Assembly: GCA_046760705.1 (NCBI GenBank)
Contig: JBHIER010000260.1
Location: 1 to 5,300 of the forward strand
Source: JBHIER01 sp046760705 [NCBI: bacterium]
GTDB taxonomy: Bacteria > JBHIER01 > G020348925
DNA length: 5,300 nt
Direction of reading: 5' to 3'
The notes under the pieces are model-generated. The model ran no database searches. It saw only the letters and a list, made by a program, of their open reading frames with translations, and was not told where the DNA came from. Positions 1-5,233 of the stretch are shown in pieces. Within the stretch, counting starts at the first letter, position 1; the number at the start of each line of letters is the position of its first letter. A program made the translations under genes and the position numbers.

Positions 1-1187
1 CACGGAGAAAAGGGGATCTCCTTTTGCAGGATAACACCGCCGGGCCGGTCGATGCTCCCCACCAGGGCGTTGAGGCAGTGAACGGCCATCAGGTTGTATA
101 TCCCATTGGAGTAACGAGTCCCCATGCCATCGCCCAGAGCTATGGCGGGCTTCTGAGCCGCAAATTCCCGGGCCAATTTTATGATGGTCTCGATGGGCAC
201 CCCGGCCAGGTCGGAGACGATGCCCGGGGTATACTCCCTCAAGACTAGGGTCCTGAACCCCACGTGTTCTCTTCCTCCCTCGTCGCGCCAATTCTCAAAC
301 CCGAAGGTCTCACGGGCGACGAAGTCTCTATCGTATAAGCCCTCGTTGATGATCACGTGGGCTATTCCCAGGGCCAGGACCCCCTCGGCCCCGGGCTCTA
401 CGGGAATCCATTCATCCGCCTTGGCGGCGGTGACCGAACACCGGGTGTCGATCTGGACCACTTTGGCCCTCTGGCCCCGTCTTCCCTGGCGAAGATGGCC
501 GTACCTACTCATAAACCAGACCGGAGATGGGCCGCTTTCGAGAAAGGGTGAGCCGAAGCTCAAAATGTAGTTGCTGTGTTCGAGGTCGTAGCCCACCTGC
601 TCGGTCACACCCTGGGTGAGATAATAGGCCAGTTGTTCATTCTGCCTTTCGTCAGCCCGGATATAATTGGGCGTTCCGAAGGCCTCGGCAAACCGGGCCA
701 GCAGTCGGTCCATCAATCCCCGATGTTTCCCGTTTATGAGGACCAACCCGTGGGGCCGGTTTTGGTTTCGAATCTCCTTCAGTTTGGCCACAACAATTTC
801 AAGGGCCTCATTCCAGGGGATTTTTTGCCACTTCCCGGCTCCCCTGTCGCCCGATCTCAGCAGGGGGCCCAGGATTCTGTCGGGATGATAGAGCCTTTCA
901 ACTCCGGCGTGTCCTTTGGGACAAAGCGCCCCGCGGTTTACCGGATGCAGAGGATTGCCTTCGATTTTAACCACCTTACCGTCGATCACCCGAGCCATGA
1001 TCCCACACCCACCGGCACACTCCTGGCAGACAGACCGCACCCAGTGCTCCAACCTCGGTCCAGGAAAGGGATATTCCCCCGGTCTCTCCGGCATAGACCA
1101 CAGCTCATGCAGACTCCAACCGGAGAGGGCCGCCCCAGCCGTGGCTCCACCGACGAGTTTCAAGAAATCCCGCCTCTTTATCTCCAC
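1..1187 (-). CDS. qrcB: QrcB-like molybdopterin-oxidoreductase-family subunit, Tat-exported (partial, 3' end outside window)
   Basis: The frame is open from a GTG at 1187 to the window edge: 395 codons plus two bases, no stop. The N-terminus carries a twin-arginine signal (KRRDFLK, residues 4-10) followed by a Gly/Ala-rich stretch, so the protein should be exported folded. Residues 54-89 hold C54-x2-C57-x3-C61-x27-C89, the [4Fe-4S] site of molybdopterin oxidoreductases. Family-typical segments follow: FGTPN (170-174), ILSFGSPFLES (208-218) and VTAAKADEWIPVEPG (252-266). Where related enzymes carry a Cys, SeCys or Ser molybdenum ligand (about 176-186) I read IRADERQNEQL, with none of these. 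QrcB of the menaquinone reductase complex is known to lack molybdenum, and the pentaheme cytochrome gene 16 nt upstream matches the qrcA-qrcB order. Alternatives are an alternative complex III ActB domain or a PsrA/PhsA-type reductase. The retained Fe-S cysteines argue somewhat against ActB. Subfamily is inference; the superfamily is secure. Confidence 0.85.
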   Translation of the reverse strand, partial: MEIKRRDFLKLVGGATAGAALSGWSLHELWSMPERPGEYPFPGPRLEHWVRSVCQECAGGCGIMARVIDGKVVKIEGNPLHPVNRGALCPKGHAGVERLYHPDRILGPLLRSGDRGAGKWQKIPWNEALEIVVAKLKEIRNQNRPHGLVLINGKHRGLMDRLLARFAEAFGTPNYIRADERQNEQLAYYLTQGVTEQVGYDLEHSNYILSFGSPFLESGPSPVWFMSRYGHLRQGRRGQRAKVVQIDTRCSVTAAKADEWIPVEPGAEGVLALGIAHVIINEGLYDRDFVARETFGFENWRDEGGREHVGFRTLVLREYTPGIVSDLAGVPIETIIKLAREFAAQKPAIALGDGMGTRYSNGIYNLMAVHCLNALVGSIDRPGGVILQKEIPFSP

Positions 1188-1191
1188 CTCT

Positions 1192-1202
1192 CTCCTTCCT
1201 CC
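1192..1202 (-). promoter_or_regulatory. Ribosome binding site that fixes the GTG start at 1187
   Basis: Read on the minus strand, the 16-nt gap between the cytochrome stop (TGA, 1206-1204) and the GTG at 1187 contains GGAGGAAGGAG, two overlapping Shine-Dalgarno-like blocks. The nearer one is 4 nt before GTG. The next in-frame ATG is codon 32, beyond the twin-arginine motif, so the GTG start is needed to keep the signal peptide. Confidence 0.7.
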
Positions 1203-1203
1203 G

Positions 1204-1704
1204 TCATATGTGACAGGCCAGACAGTCCCTATTGGCCCCCATCTTCCGGTGGCAATCGGTACAAAATCCCATGCTCAAATTCACCTCCGGCTTAGTCAGA
1301 GGGGCGGTTTTTTTGCCCATCTCCCCGTGGCATGGTGAGCACCCCAATTTCCCCAGAGTGACGTGCCGACGATGGGAGAAGAAGACATGATCAGGCATGA
1401 GATAGATGCGCTCCCAGGGTATCCCTTGCCCCTTCTCGGCGTATGTTCTGATCTTCTCCTCCTCTCTGCTCTCCGTCACCGCCTCGGAGTGACACTCCAG
1501 ACAGACCTCGATGTCCGGCAGGCCGGCTGTCTCATGATCCTTATAGTACCGATGACATTCTGAACAGTCCAGTTCCAACTCCCCGACGTGTTTTTGGTGA
1601 CTGAACTCTATGGGTTGTTCTCGGCTCCCCTCTCCGGTCATCACCAGGTTAATGCCGATCAAAAAAAGCAGCACAATCACGAGACATATCCCGACAAATC
1701 TCAC
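1204..1704 (-). CDS. qrcA: Membrane-anchored pentaheme cytochrome c, QrcA/ActA-like
   Basis: This 166-residue protein has one hydrophobic N-terminal segment (about residues 3-22) that acts as an uncleaved anchor or signal peptide. A periplasmic domain follows with five CxxCH c-heme sites: C47SECH51, C68LECH72, C122SPCH126, C148TDCH152 and C161LACH165. The last ends one residue before the C-terminus. Extra histidines in FSHQKH (H36, H39) and in 106-114 (H106, H111, H114) are candidate distal ligands, as in bis-His class III/c7 cytochromes. In Qrc and alternative complex III, such a subunit exchanges electrons between a periplasmic partner and the molybdopterin-like subunit, encoded 16 nt downstream here. 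Desulfovibrio QrcA is hexaheme while ActA is pentaheme, so the heme count leans to ActA and the partner's Fe-S site to Qrc. The start is GTG with AGGA 7 nt upstream. The exact complex remains open; cytochrome identity is firm. Confidence 0.9.
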   Translation of the reverse strand: MRFVGICLVIVLLFLIGINLVMTGEGSREQPIEFSHQKHVGELELDCSECHRYYKDHETAGLPDIEVCLECHSEAVTESREEEKIRTYAEKGQGIPWERIYLMPDHVFFSHRRHVTLGKLGCSPCHGEMGKKTAPLTKPEVNLSMGFCTDCHRKMGANRDCLACHI

Positions 1705-1735
1705 TTTAAGTTCCTAATGCCTCCATCAGTTCGTA

Positions 1736-1771
1736 CCACCTCCGCAGGTTTGCAACCCTGTCAGGAGGTGG
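1736..1771. promoter_or_regulatory. Strong hairpin in the leader of the cytochrome operon
   Basis: CCACCTCC at 1736-1743 pairs perfectly with GGAGGTGG at 1764-1771. A shorter inner stem GGTT/AACC (1748-1751/1754-1757, loop TGC) lies between the arms. It sits 32 nt upstream of the cytochrome GTG. In the minus-strand transcript the second arm is GGAGGUGG, a Shine-Dalgarno-like sequence held in the stem. No T-run follows on the minus strand, so it is not a standard terminator for upstream minus transcription. A T/C-rich tract follows on the plus strand. A leader attenuator or processing hairpin is plausible; function is inferred only. Confidence 0.5.
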
Positions 1772-1772
1772 C

Positions 1773-1797
1773 TATTTCATTTTCTTTTTCTTATTCA
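1773..1797. repeat. 25-nt T/C-rich repeat, copy A (partner at 3450-3474)
   Basis: This segment matches 3450-3474 in the same orientation at 23 of 25 positions, the two differences being C/T changes. In the partner copy it is the 3' end of a small membrane-protein gene, encoding IRKRK-stop on the minus strand. Here the same frame also gives IRKRK-stop, but the codon aligned with Trp (TGG) is TGA, so the frame is closed. It may be the decayed end of a paralog or a duplication scar. Low complexity lowers certainty. Confidence 0.45.
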
Positions 1798-2124
1798 AAC
1801 GGCACATGGCGACGCCGACACCGACCGTTAACGCGGCGCCTGAGTCGGAGCCTCCACTGGACTGCTTAAGTTGTCACACGAGGGTACTGAGGGGTCATGC
1901 TACACTCGGCTCAGGGAGTGAAGCCTGCTGGGTCCGACAGGCCAAACCTGGGTAGGGCGCCTGACCAGAGCTAAAATCATAGCCCTTAACCCCACAGTAG
2001 CGTAGCCTAAGAGCCCCCATCTGGCTATAGGTTTAGCCTTCCACTCAAGACTCACGACTCGTTGCCTCACACCGCCATTGGTGACTTTGTCCGTCCTGGT
2101 GAGGTTTCATGACAAGCTTGTGTC
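1798..2124. other. Non-coding gap with many short inverted repeats between slipin and cytochrome operon
   Basis: I find no convincing gene in these 327 nt; every frame is broken by stops or lacks a start with a ribosome site. Short complementary arms are frequent: GCCTG/CAGGC (1923-1927/1938-1942), CACTC/GAGTG (1903-1907/1916-1920), CTGAG/CTCAG (1887-1891/1910-1914), GGCTA/TAGCC (2023-2027/2034-2038), and GAGCTA/TAGCCC (1968-1973/1980-1985). The last pairs fully only in the minus-strand RNA, through a G-U pair. ACTC recurs at exact 7-nt spacing at 2043, 2050 and 2057, and GGCGCCTGA occurs twice (about 1834 and 1957). The region could be the leader of the cytochrome operon or an unclassified structured RNA. 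I recognise no tmRNA, RNase P, SRP, 6S or tRNA signature. Confidence 0.4.
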
Positions 2125-2892
2125 TTACTTATCACCGGTTTTCAGGTTTAACCTGCTGGAAAAGGCACTGAGAATATCCACCGTCAACGGGATGATGGTG
2201 TTCGTTCTCTCACCAGCCATTTCAACCAAGGTCTGAAGGTAGCGCAGCTGCAAAGCTGCCGGCTGCGATTGGATGATCTCAGCCGCCTCAGCCAGGGTTT
2301 CAGCGGCGGCCCGTTCACCTTGAGCGTGGATAATCTTGGCTCGTTTTTCTCGCTCCGACTCAGCTTGCCTGGCCATAGCCCGTTGCATTGTCTCGGGCAG
2401 GAGAACATCTTTGACCTCTACCAGTGTTACCCTGACTCCCCATGGCTCCTCGGTTTGCTCATCAATAATCTGGCGCAGTCTCTGGTTAATCTGGTCACGA
2501 TGGGCGAGCAGCTCGTCCAGTTCTGACTGCCCGAGAACGCTCCTGAGGGTAGTTAGCGCAAGCTGAATGGTAGCTTGCCGGTACTCTTCAACATGAATCA
2601 CCACCTTCACGGGGTCAATCACCATGAAATAGACTACGGCATCCACCTTGACGGTTACATTGTCCCTTGTTATCACCTCCTGAGGTTCCAAAACCGTGGT
2701 CACGATACGCAGGCTAACCTTGAGCATGCGGTCAACAAAGGGGATAATCAGGTTAAAGCCCGGATTCCTCGTTCCCACCAGTCGCCCGAAGCGAAGCACC
2801 ACCCCTCGCTCATACTGTTTCACAATCCTGATGCTATAAGCTAATAGCACCAATCCTACCACAACGATAAGAAAGATAATCCATGCACCCAT
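2125..2892 (-). CDS. Slipin / stomatin-like SPFH-domain membrane protein
   Basis: This 255-residue protein has the standard slipin layout: one N-terminal membrane segment (about 3-20), then QYERGVVLRFGR (26-37) opening the SPFH/Band-7 domain. Family-typical stretches GFNLIIPFVDR (45-55), ITRDNVTVKVDAVVYF (74-89) and LRSVLGQSELDELLAHRD (116-133) follow, then an Ala/Glu/Arg-rich coiled coil (about 165-210). Length is normal for bacterial slipins. These proteins oligomerise on membranes and organise microdomains, often beside a NfeD-type membrane serine protease or thioesterase-like partner. No NfeD gene is present here; the slipin stands alone between two long gaps. The start is firm: ATG at 2892 has AAGGAGG 8 nt upstream. 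Its place between quinone genes and the respiratory operon may be incidental. Specific substrate or partner is unknown. Confidence 0.92.
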   Translation of the reverse strand: MGAWIIFLIVVVGLVLLAYSIRIVKQYERGVVLRFGRLVGTRNPGFNLIIPFVDRMLKVSLRIVTTVLEPQEVITRDNVTVKVDAVVYFMVIDPVKVVIHVEEYRQATIQLALTTLRSVLGQSELDELLAHRDQINQRLRQIIDEQTEEPWGVRVTLVEVKDVLLPETMQRAMARQAESEREKRAKIIHAQGERAAAETLAEAAEIIQSQPAALQLRYLQTLVEMAGERTNTIIPLTVDILSAFSSRLNLKTGDK

Positions 2893-2932
2893 TTTTATGT
2901 CCTCCTTTTTTATATGATGGTGTCCTCGGTTA

Positions 2933-3037
2933 TCACTTGACTAATGCCAAAAGCACCACAATCACCAAACTTACGCGGACAAATCCCACTCCAAACTTCT
3001 TGAGAAGCCTATTGGTCCATCTCGTTAATTGTGTCAC
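2933..3037 (-). CDS. Possible 34-residue single-pass membrane peptide
   Basis: A GTG-started frame upstream of the slipin gives a basic N-terminal half (RWTNRLLKKFG, about residues 6-16) followed by a hydrophobic stretch (VRVSLVIVVLLALVK, 20-34) and a TGA. The basic-then-hydrophobic pattern looks like a membrane-anchored peptide. There is no ribosome binding site before the GTG, and a second short frame (3104-3009) overlaps it, so it may be chance. It would be 40 nt ahead of the slipin start. Confidence 0.18.
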   Translation of the reverse strand: MTQLTRWTNRLLKKFGVGFVRVSLVIVVLLALVK

Positions 3038-3063
3038 GTATCAACATATTTACTACTGGCGTC

Positions 3064-3171
3064 GCTCGTTTATCGGTTTCGATGATCGTATCGATGCTCG
3101 GCATTTTGAGGCTCGATGCTCGCCCCGAACCGATACTGGTTCAGGGCGAGCTTCCCTACCGTTAAACGAGC
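3064..3171. repeat. 108-nt inverted-repeat element with nested 14-bp hairpin (MITE-like or structured RNA)
   Basis: The ends GCTCGTTTATCGG (3064-3076) and CCGTTAAACGAGC (3159-3171) are inverted copies matching at 12 of 13 positions. Inside, 3118-3151 forms a strong hairpin: GCTCGCCC/GGGCGAGC, one mismatch that becomes U-G in the minus-strand RNA, then GAACC/GGTTC around the loop GATACT. A further small stem TCGAT/ATCGA lies at 3079-3083/3090-3094. The whole could fold as a closing stem with two branches. No transposase and no clear target-site duplication are visible. It occupies most of the structured part of the gap 2893-3248, in which I otherwise see no secure gene. It may be a miniature mobile element, a non-coding RNA or a transcript-boundary structure. 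Confidence 0.55.
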
Positions 3172-3248
3172 ATCATGGATCCACTCTACAGAACTCGCGA
3201 CCAGCCTTCTACCATTAAACATCCACCCTTATTTATGAAAAGAACCGC

Positions 3249-3431
3249 TTAGCCCTTTTCTTCGGGTGCTGAAAATGCCCAAACACCCAAGATGATCAGA
3301 TTTATGGGTGAGATAACCGACAGCACTCCGTACAGAATGGGATTTTTGCGGTGCTTCGCGGCTATTTTGCCAAAGCACACGGCGACGTAAGCCATCAAAA
3401 ACGCAATAATGATGTATCCGAGAGTATTCAT
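3249..3431 (-). CDS. Small double-pass membrane protein (60 aa), function unknown
   Basis: I do not recognise a named family. The protein has two hydrophobic segments (about residues 4-20 and 33-52) joined by a basic loop (KIAAKHRKN, 22-30), and a short charged tail (PEEKG). The second helix contains SVISPINLIILG, whose polar Ser-Pro-Asn inside a helix suggests a packing or functional site. The positive loop would lie in the cytoplasm, giving both ends outside. The start is well supported: ATG at 3431 with AAAGGAG about 8 nt upstream. It begins 22 nt after the stop of the 54-residue membrane protein, so the two are very likely cotranscribed with the prenyltransferase. A role as a small helper of that membrane enzyme or of quinone-linked complexes is inference from position alone. 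Confidence 0.72.
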   Translation of the reverse strand: MNTLGYIIIAFLMAYVAVCFGKIAAKHRKNPILYGVLSVISPINLIILGVWAFSAPEEKG

Positions 3432-3449
3432 GTTGAGGTCTCCTTTTGT

Positions 3450-3474
3450 TATTTCATTTTCTCTTTCTTATCCA
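3450..3474. repeat. 25-nt T/C-rich repeat, copy B (partner at 1773-1797)
   Basis: This direct repeat matches 1773-1797 at 23 of 25 positions. Here it covers the last codons and stop of the 54-residue membrane-protein gene. The two copies bracket about 1.65 kb containing the 60-residue gene, the inverted-repeat element and the slipin. Confidence 0.45.
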
Positions 3475-3618
3475 CGTTCCTAGCACAAACATCAATGATC
3501 CCAGGCCCAGAAATCCCATTTCCTGACCCATAGACGCCCCCCCAGCTACACCCGCAAAAAGTGCGTATCCCACCTCCAACATGCCCACCAGTTGCAAAAA
3601 CATTCCCAGAAATCTCAT
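3454..3618 (-). CDS. Small double-pass membrane protein (54 aa), function unknown
   Basis: From ATG at 3618 to TGA at 3456-3454 the frame encodes MRFLGMFLQLVGMLEVGYAL, then a Gly/Ala linker, a second hydrophobic stretch (FLGLGSLMFVLGTWI, about 36-50) and a basic end (RKRK). Two membrane helices with a positively charged cytoplasmic tail are likely. It starts 39 nt after the prenyltransferase stop and ends 22 nt before the 60-residue gene, so it belongs to that operon. The start is uncertain. A perfect AAGGAGG lies right behind the prenyltransferase stop, but 33 nt before this ATG, and the frame stays open back to that stop. A non-ATG start near the ribosome site would add about a dozen residues including FRKLKY. 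I recognise no named family. Confidence 0.62.
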   Translation of the reverse strand: MRFLGMFLQLVGMLEVGYALFAGVAGGASMGQEMGFLGLGSLMFVLGTWIRKRK

Positions 3619-3657
3619 ATATTTTAATTTTCTGAAAAGGGTCTCTATTGCCTCCTT

Positions 3658-5187
3658 TTATCTCATGGCCTCCTTAAGGCCCAGAAAGATCTCCTTCTGC
3701 CTTTCGATATATCTGTACATGTAAAATACAAAGAGTCCAAATCCCAATCCCAAGACGGCCACGTACCCCCGGCCCTGAGCCCCAAAGCCGATCCAACTGT
3801 AGGCCAGAGTGAGGAGCAGGCCGGTGGCCAGATGAGCGATGATGGTTAAGGCATTGGCCGGGACGAGGTCGAAAGATTTGGCATAATGTCTTCGCGCATA
3901 ATGTATAGCCCTTACGGACAGGGGCAGGGTGGCCAACCCTGCTAACGCCACCGGGGCTAAAACGCCGGTCACCACACCAGCCAGGATCGAAAGATACGCC
4001 CCCATAATGAGGACGACGTAGCCTATGACGGCTTTCTGTCTCCCCAGTCTGACCACGAGGGTTTTTTTACCAACGACTTTATCAGCTTGGTAGTCGGGAA
4101 ACTCGTTAATATACAGCACAGCGGCAATAAAGAACGCCACCGGTATGCCGGCCATCACCGGCACCCAACTCAACTCTTGCGTCTGAACGTAGTAAGCCCC
4201 CAAGGTCATCAATACCCCGAAGTTCAAACCTACCAGCATTTCACCGATGCCCTTGCTGGCCCAATCGAAGGGCTTTCCACTGTAAAACATGCCGGAGGCT
4301 ATCCCGATCACACCCAGGGCAAGGATCAGCGGTCCTCTGACCCAGGCCAGATAGAGCCCCATCAGGCTGCCCAGGAGGAATAATGCCAGCCCCCCTACCA
4401 GCACCTCGAGCGGGGTGAGCAACCCCAGTTGGATCACTCGGCTGCCCCCGCTAAAAGGCCTGACGAACTCCAGATTGACCTCATCGTTGCCGCTCCTGTG
4501 GTCGGAGTAATCGTTGATGACATTGGTGCCCGCGTGCAGAAACAAGCCGCCGAGCATGGTGAGCAAGAAATAGCCCCAATGGAAAGCCGCCGTTGTGACC
4601 CAGGCGATGACCGCCCCTAGGAGAATAGGCACAATAGTAGCCGTCAAAAAGGATGCTCTCAGACCAATAACCCAGCTTTTGACTTTCCTTTTCAGCAGAT
4701 CGAAGTCTCTGACCACCAGTCTGTTTTCAGGAAACTCTATGACCGTAGGCGGCATACCTTGAACAATCTCCTTGAAGACGCGGAATTTGACGCACTCCGG
4801 AACCACCCTGATGCAGTCCAGCATCCCCTCATGGCCCGTCTCCACCAGATACTTGACCACCGGCGACCTCTGAGCCGTGGCCTCAAGAGCTGTTTGCCTC
4901 TCCTCATCATCCTTGACGACAAAGGCCTTCCCCGTGACCTCCACCTCCATCGAGTCGTTGACATCTTCCGTATGTTTGTGGATCAGGAGCGACACCGAAG
5001 GATGGTGAGTAATCTGAGCTGTTTTGGGATCACCCTTCATCGTGGCCAGGTAGATGTTGAACTCCTCATCGGCGGCGTAGTGCATCATCCGGCTGCGCAT
5101 CCTGTCACCGGCAAAAGTGGACACAGCCGCCGTGTCCACACTGTCCAGGACAGAAGAGATCTCCGCTCTACTATGTCCTTCGTCCAT
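3658..5187 (-). CDS. menA: Fusion protein: PNPOx-like flavin split-barrel domain + MenA/UbiA-family prenyltransferase
   Basis: This 509-residue protein has two parts. Residues 1 to about 155 are soluble and resemble pyridoxamine-5'-phosphate-oxidase-like split barrels: a TAAVSTF strand, FNIYLATMKGDPKTAQI (43-59), the HHPSVSLLIH strand (61-70) and a later EVEVTGKA strand (81-88). Residues about 170-490 form a multi-helix UbiA prenyltransferase. Its first Asp-rich motif is NDYSDHRSGND (225-235) and its second is NEFPDYQADKVVGKKTL (361-377), with GGSRVIQLGLLTP (247-259) between. These bind magnesium and the polyprenyl diphosphate. The second motif and the LVVRLG that follows are typical of MenA (1,4-dihydroxy-2-naphthoate prenyltransferase), though a futalosine-route enzyme is possible. 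Plain MenA is about 300 residues, so the extra N-terminal domain is unusual; it could act on or sense a flavin or quinone intermediate. The ribosome site before ATG 5187 is weak. Downstream genes are two small membrane proteins. Confidence 0.85.
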   Translation of the reverse strand: MDEGHSRAEISSVLDSVDTAAVSTFAGDRMRSRMMHYAADEEFNIYLATMKGDPKTAQITHHPSVSLLIHKHTEDVNDSMEVEVTGKAFVVKDDEERQTALEATAQRSPVVKYLVETGHEGMLDCIRVVPECVKFRVFKEIVQGMPPTVIEFPENRLVVRDFDLLKRKVKSWVIGLRASFLTATIVPILLGAVIAWVTTAAFHWGYFLLTMLGGLFLHAGTNVINDYSDHRSGNDEVNLEFVRPFSGGSRVIQLGLLTPLEVLVGGLALFLLGSLMGLYLAWVRGPLILALGVIGIASGMFYSGKPFDWASKGIGEMLVGLNFGVLMTLGAYYVQTQELSWVPVMAGIPVAFFIAAVLYINEFPDYQADKVVGKKTLVVRLGRQKAVIGYVVLIMGAYLSILAGVVTGVLAPVALAGLATLPLSVRAIHYARRHYAKSFDLVPANALTIIAHLATGLLLTLAYSWIGFGAQGRGYVAVLGLGFGLFVFYMYRYIERQKEIFLGLKEAMR

Positions 5188-5233
5188 CTTAACCGCTTTT
5201 TATTACTCCATTTGACCTGGTCGAAAAAAACAA

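Noticed and set aside
576-1295. Long plus-strand open frame (239 codons) and shorter companions between 24 and 1338
   Set aside because: They lie opposite the molybdopterin-family and cytochrome genes, have Pro/Arg/Ser-rich low-information products with no motifs, and arise because the GC-rich opposite strand lacks stops.
1745-1762. tRNA T-arm-like sequence within the leader hairpin
   Set aside because: The loop would be 8 nt without the TTCRA pattern, and no acceptor, D or anticodon arm can be placed around it.
1880-1940. Possible 6S RNA: minus strand has CCCTGAGCCG, like part of the E. coli 6S central bubble
   Set aside because: Only about ten bases agree, and I could not find the matching 3' side or the long closing stem.
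1960-1990. TATGAT (minus strand) as a -10 promoter box for the cytochrome operon
   Set aside because: No acceptable -35 hexamer lies 16-18 nt upstream, and a single hexamer is expected by chance.
3009-3104. Minus-strand 31-codon frame starting MPSIDTIIETDKR
   Set aside because: Its composition looks protein-like, but it lacks a ribosome site, starts inside the inverted-repeat element and overlaps another short frame.
3237-3260. GAAAAG/CTTTTC stem over the stop of the 60-residue gene, as a terminator
   Set aside because: It is a weak six-pair AT-rich stem with a 12-nt loop and no following T-run.
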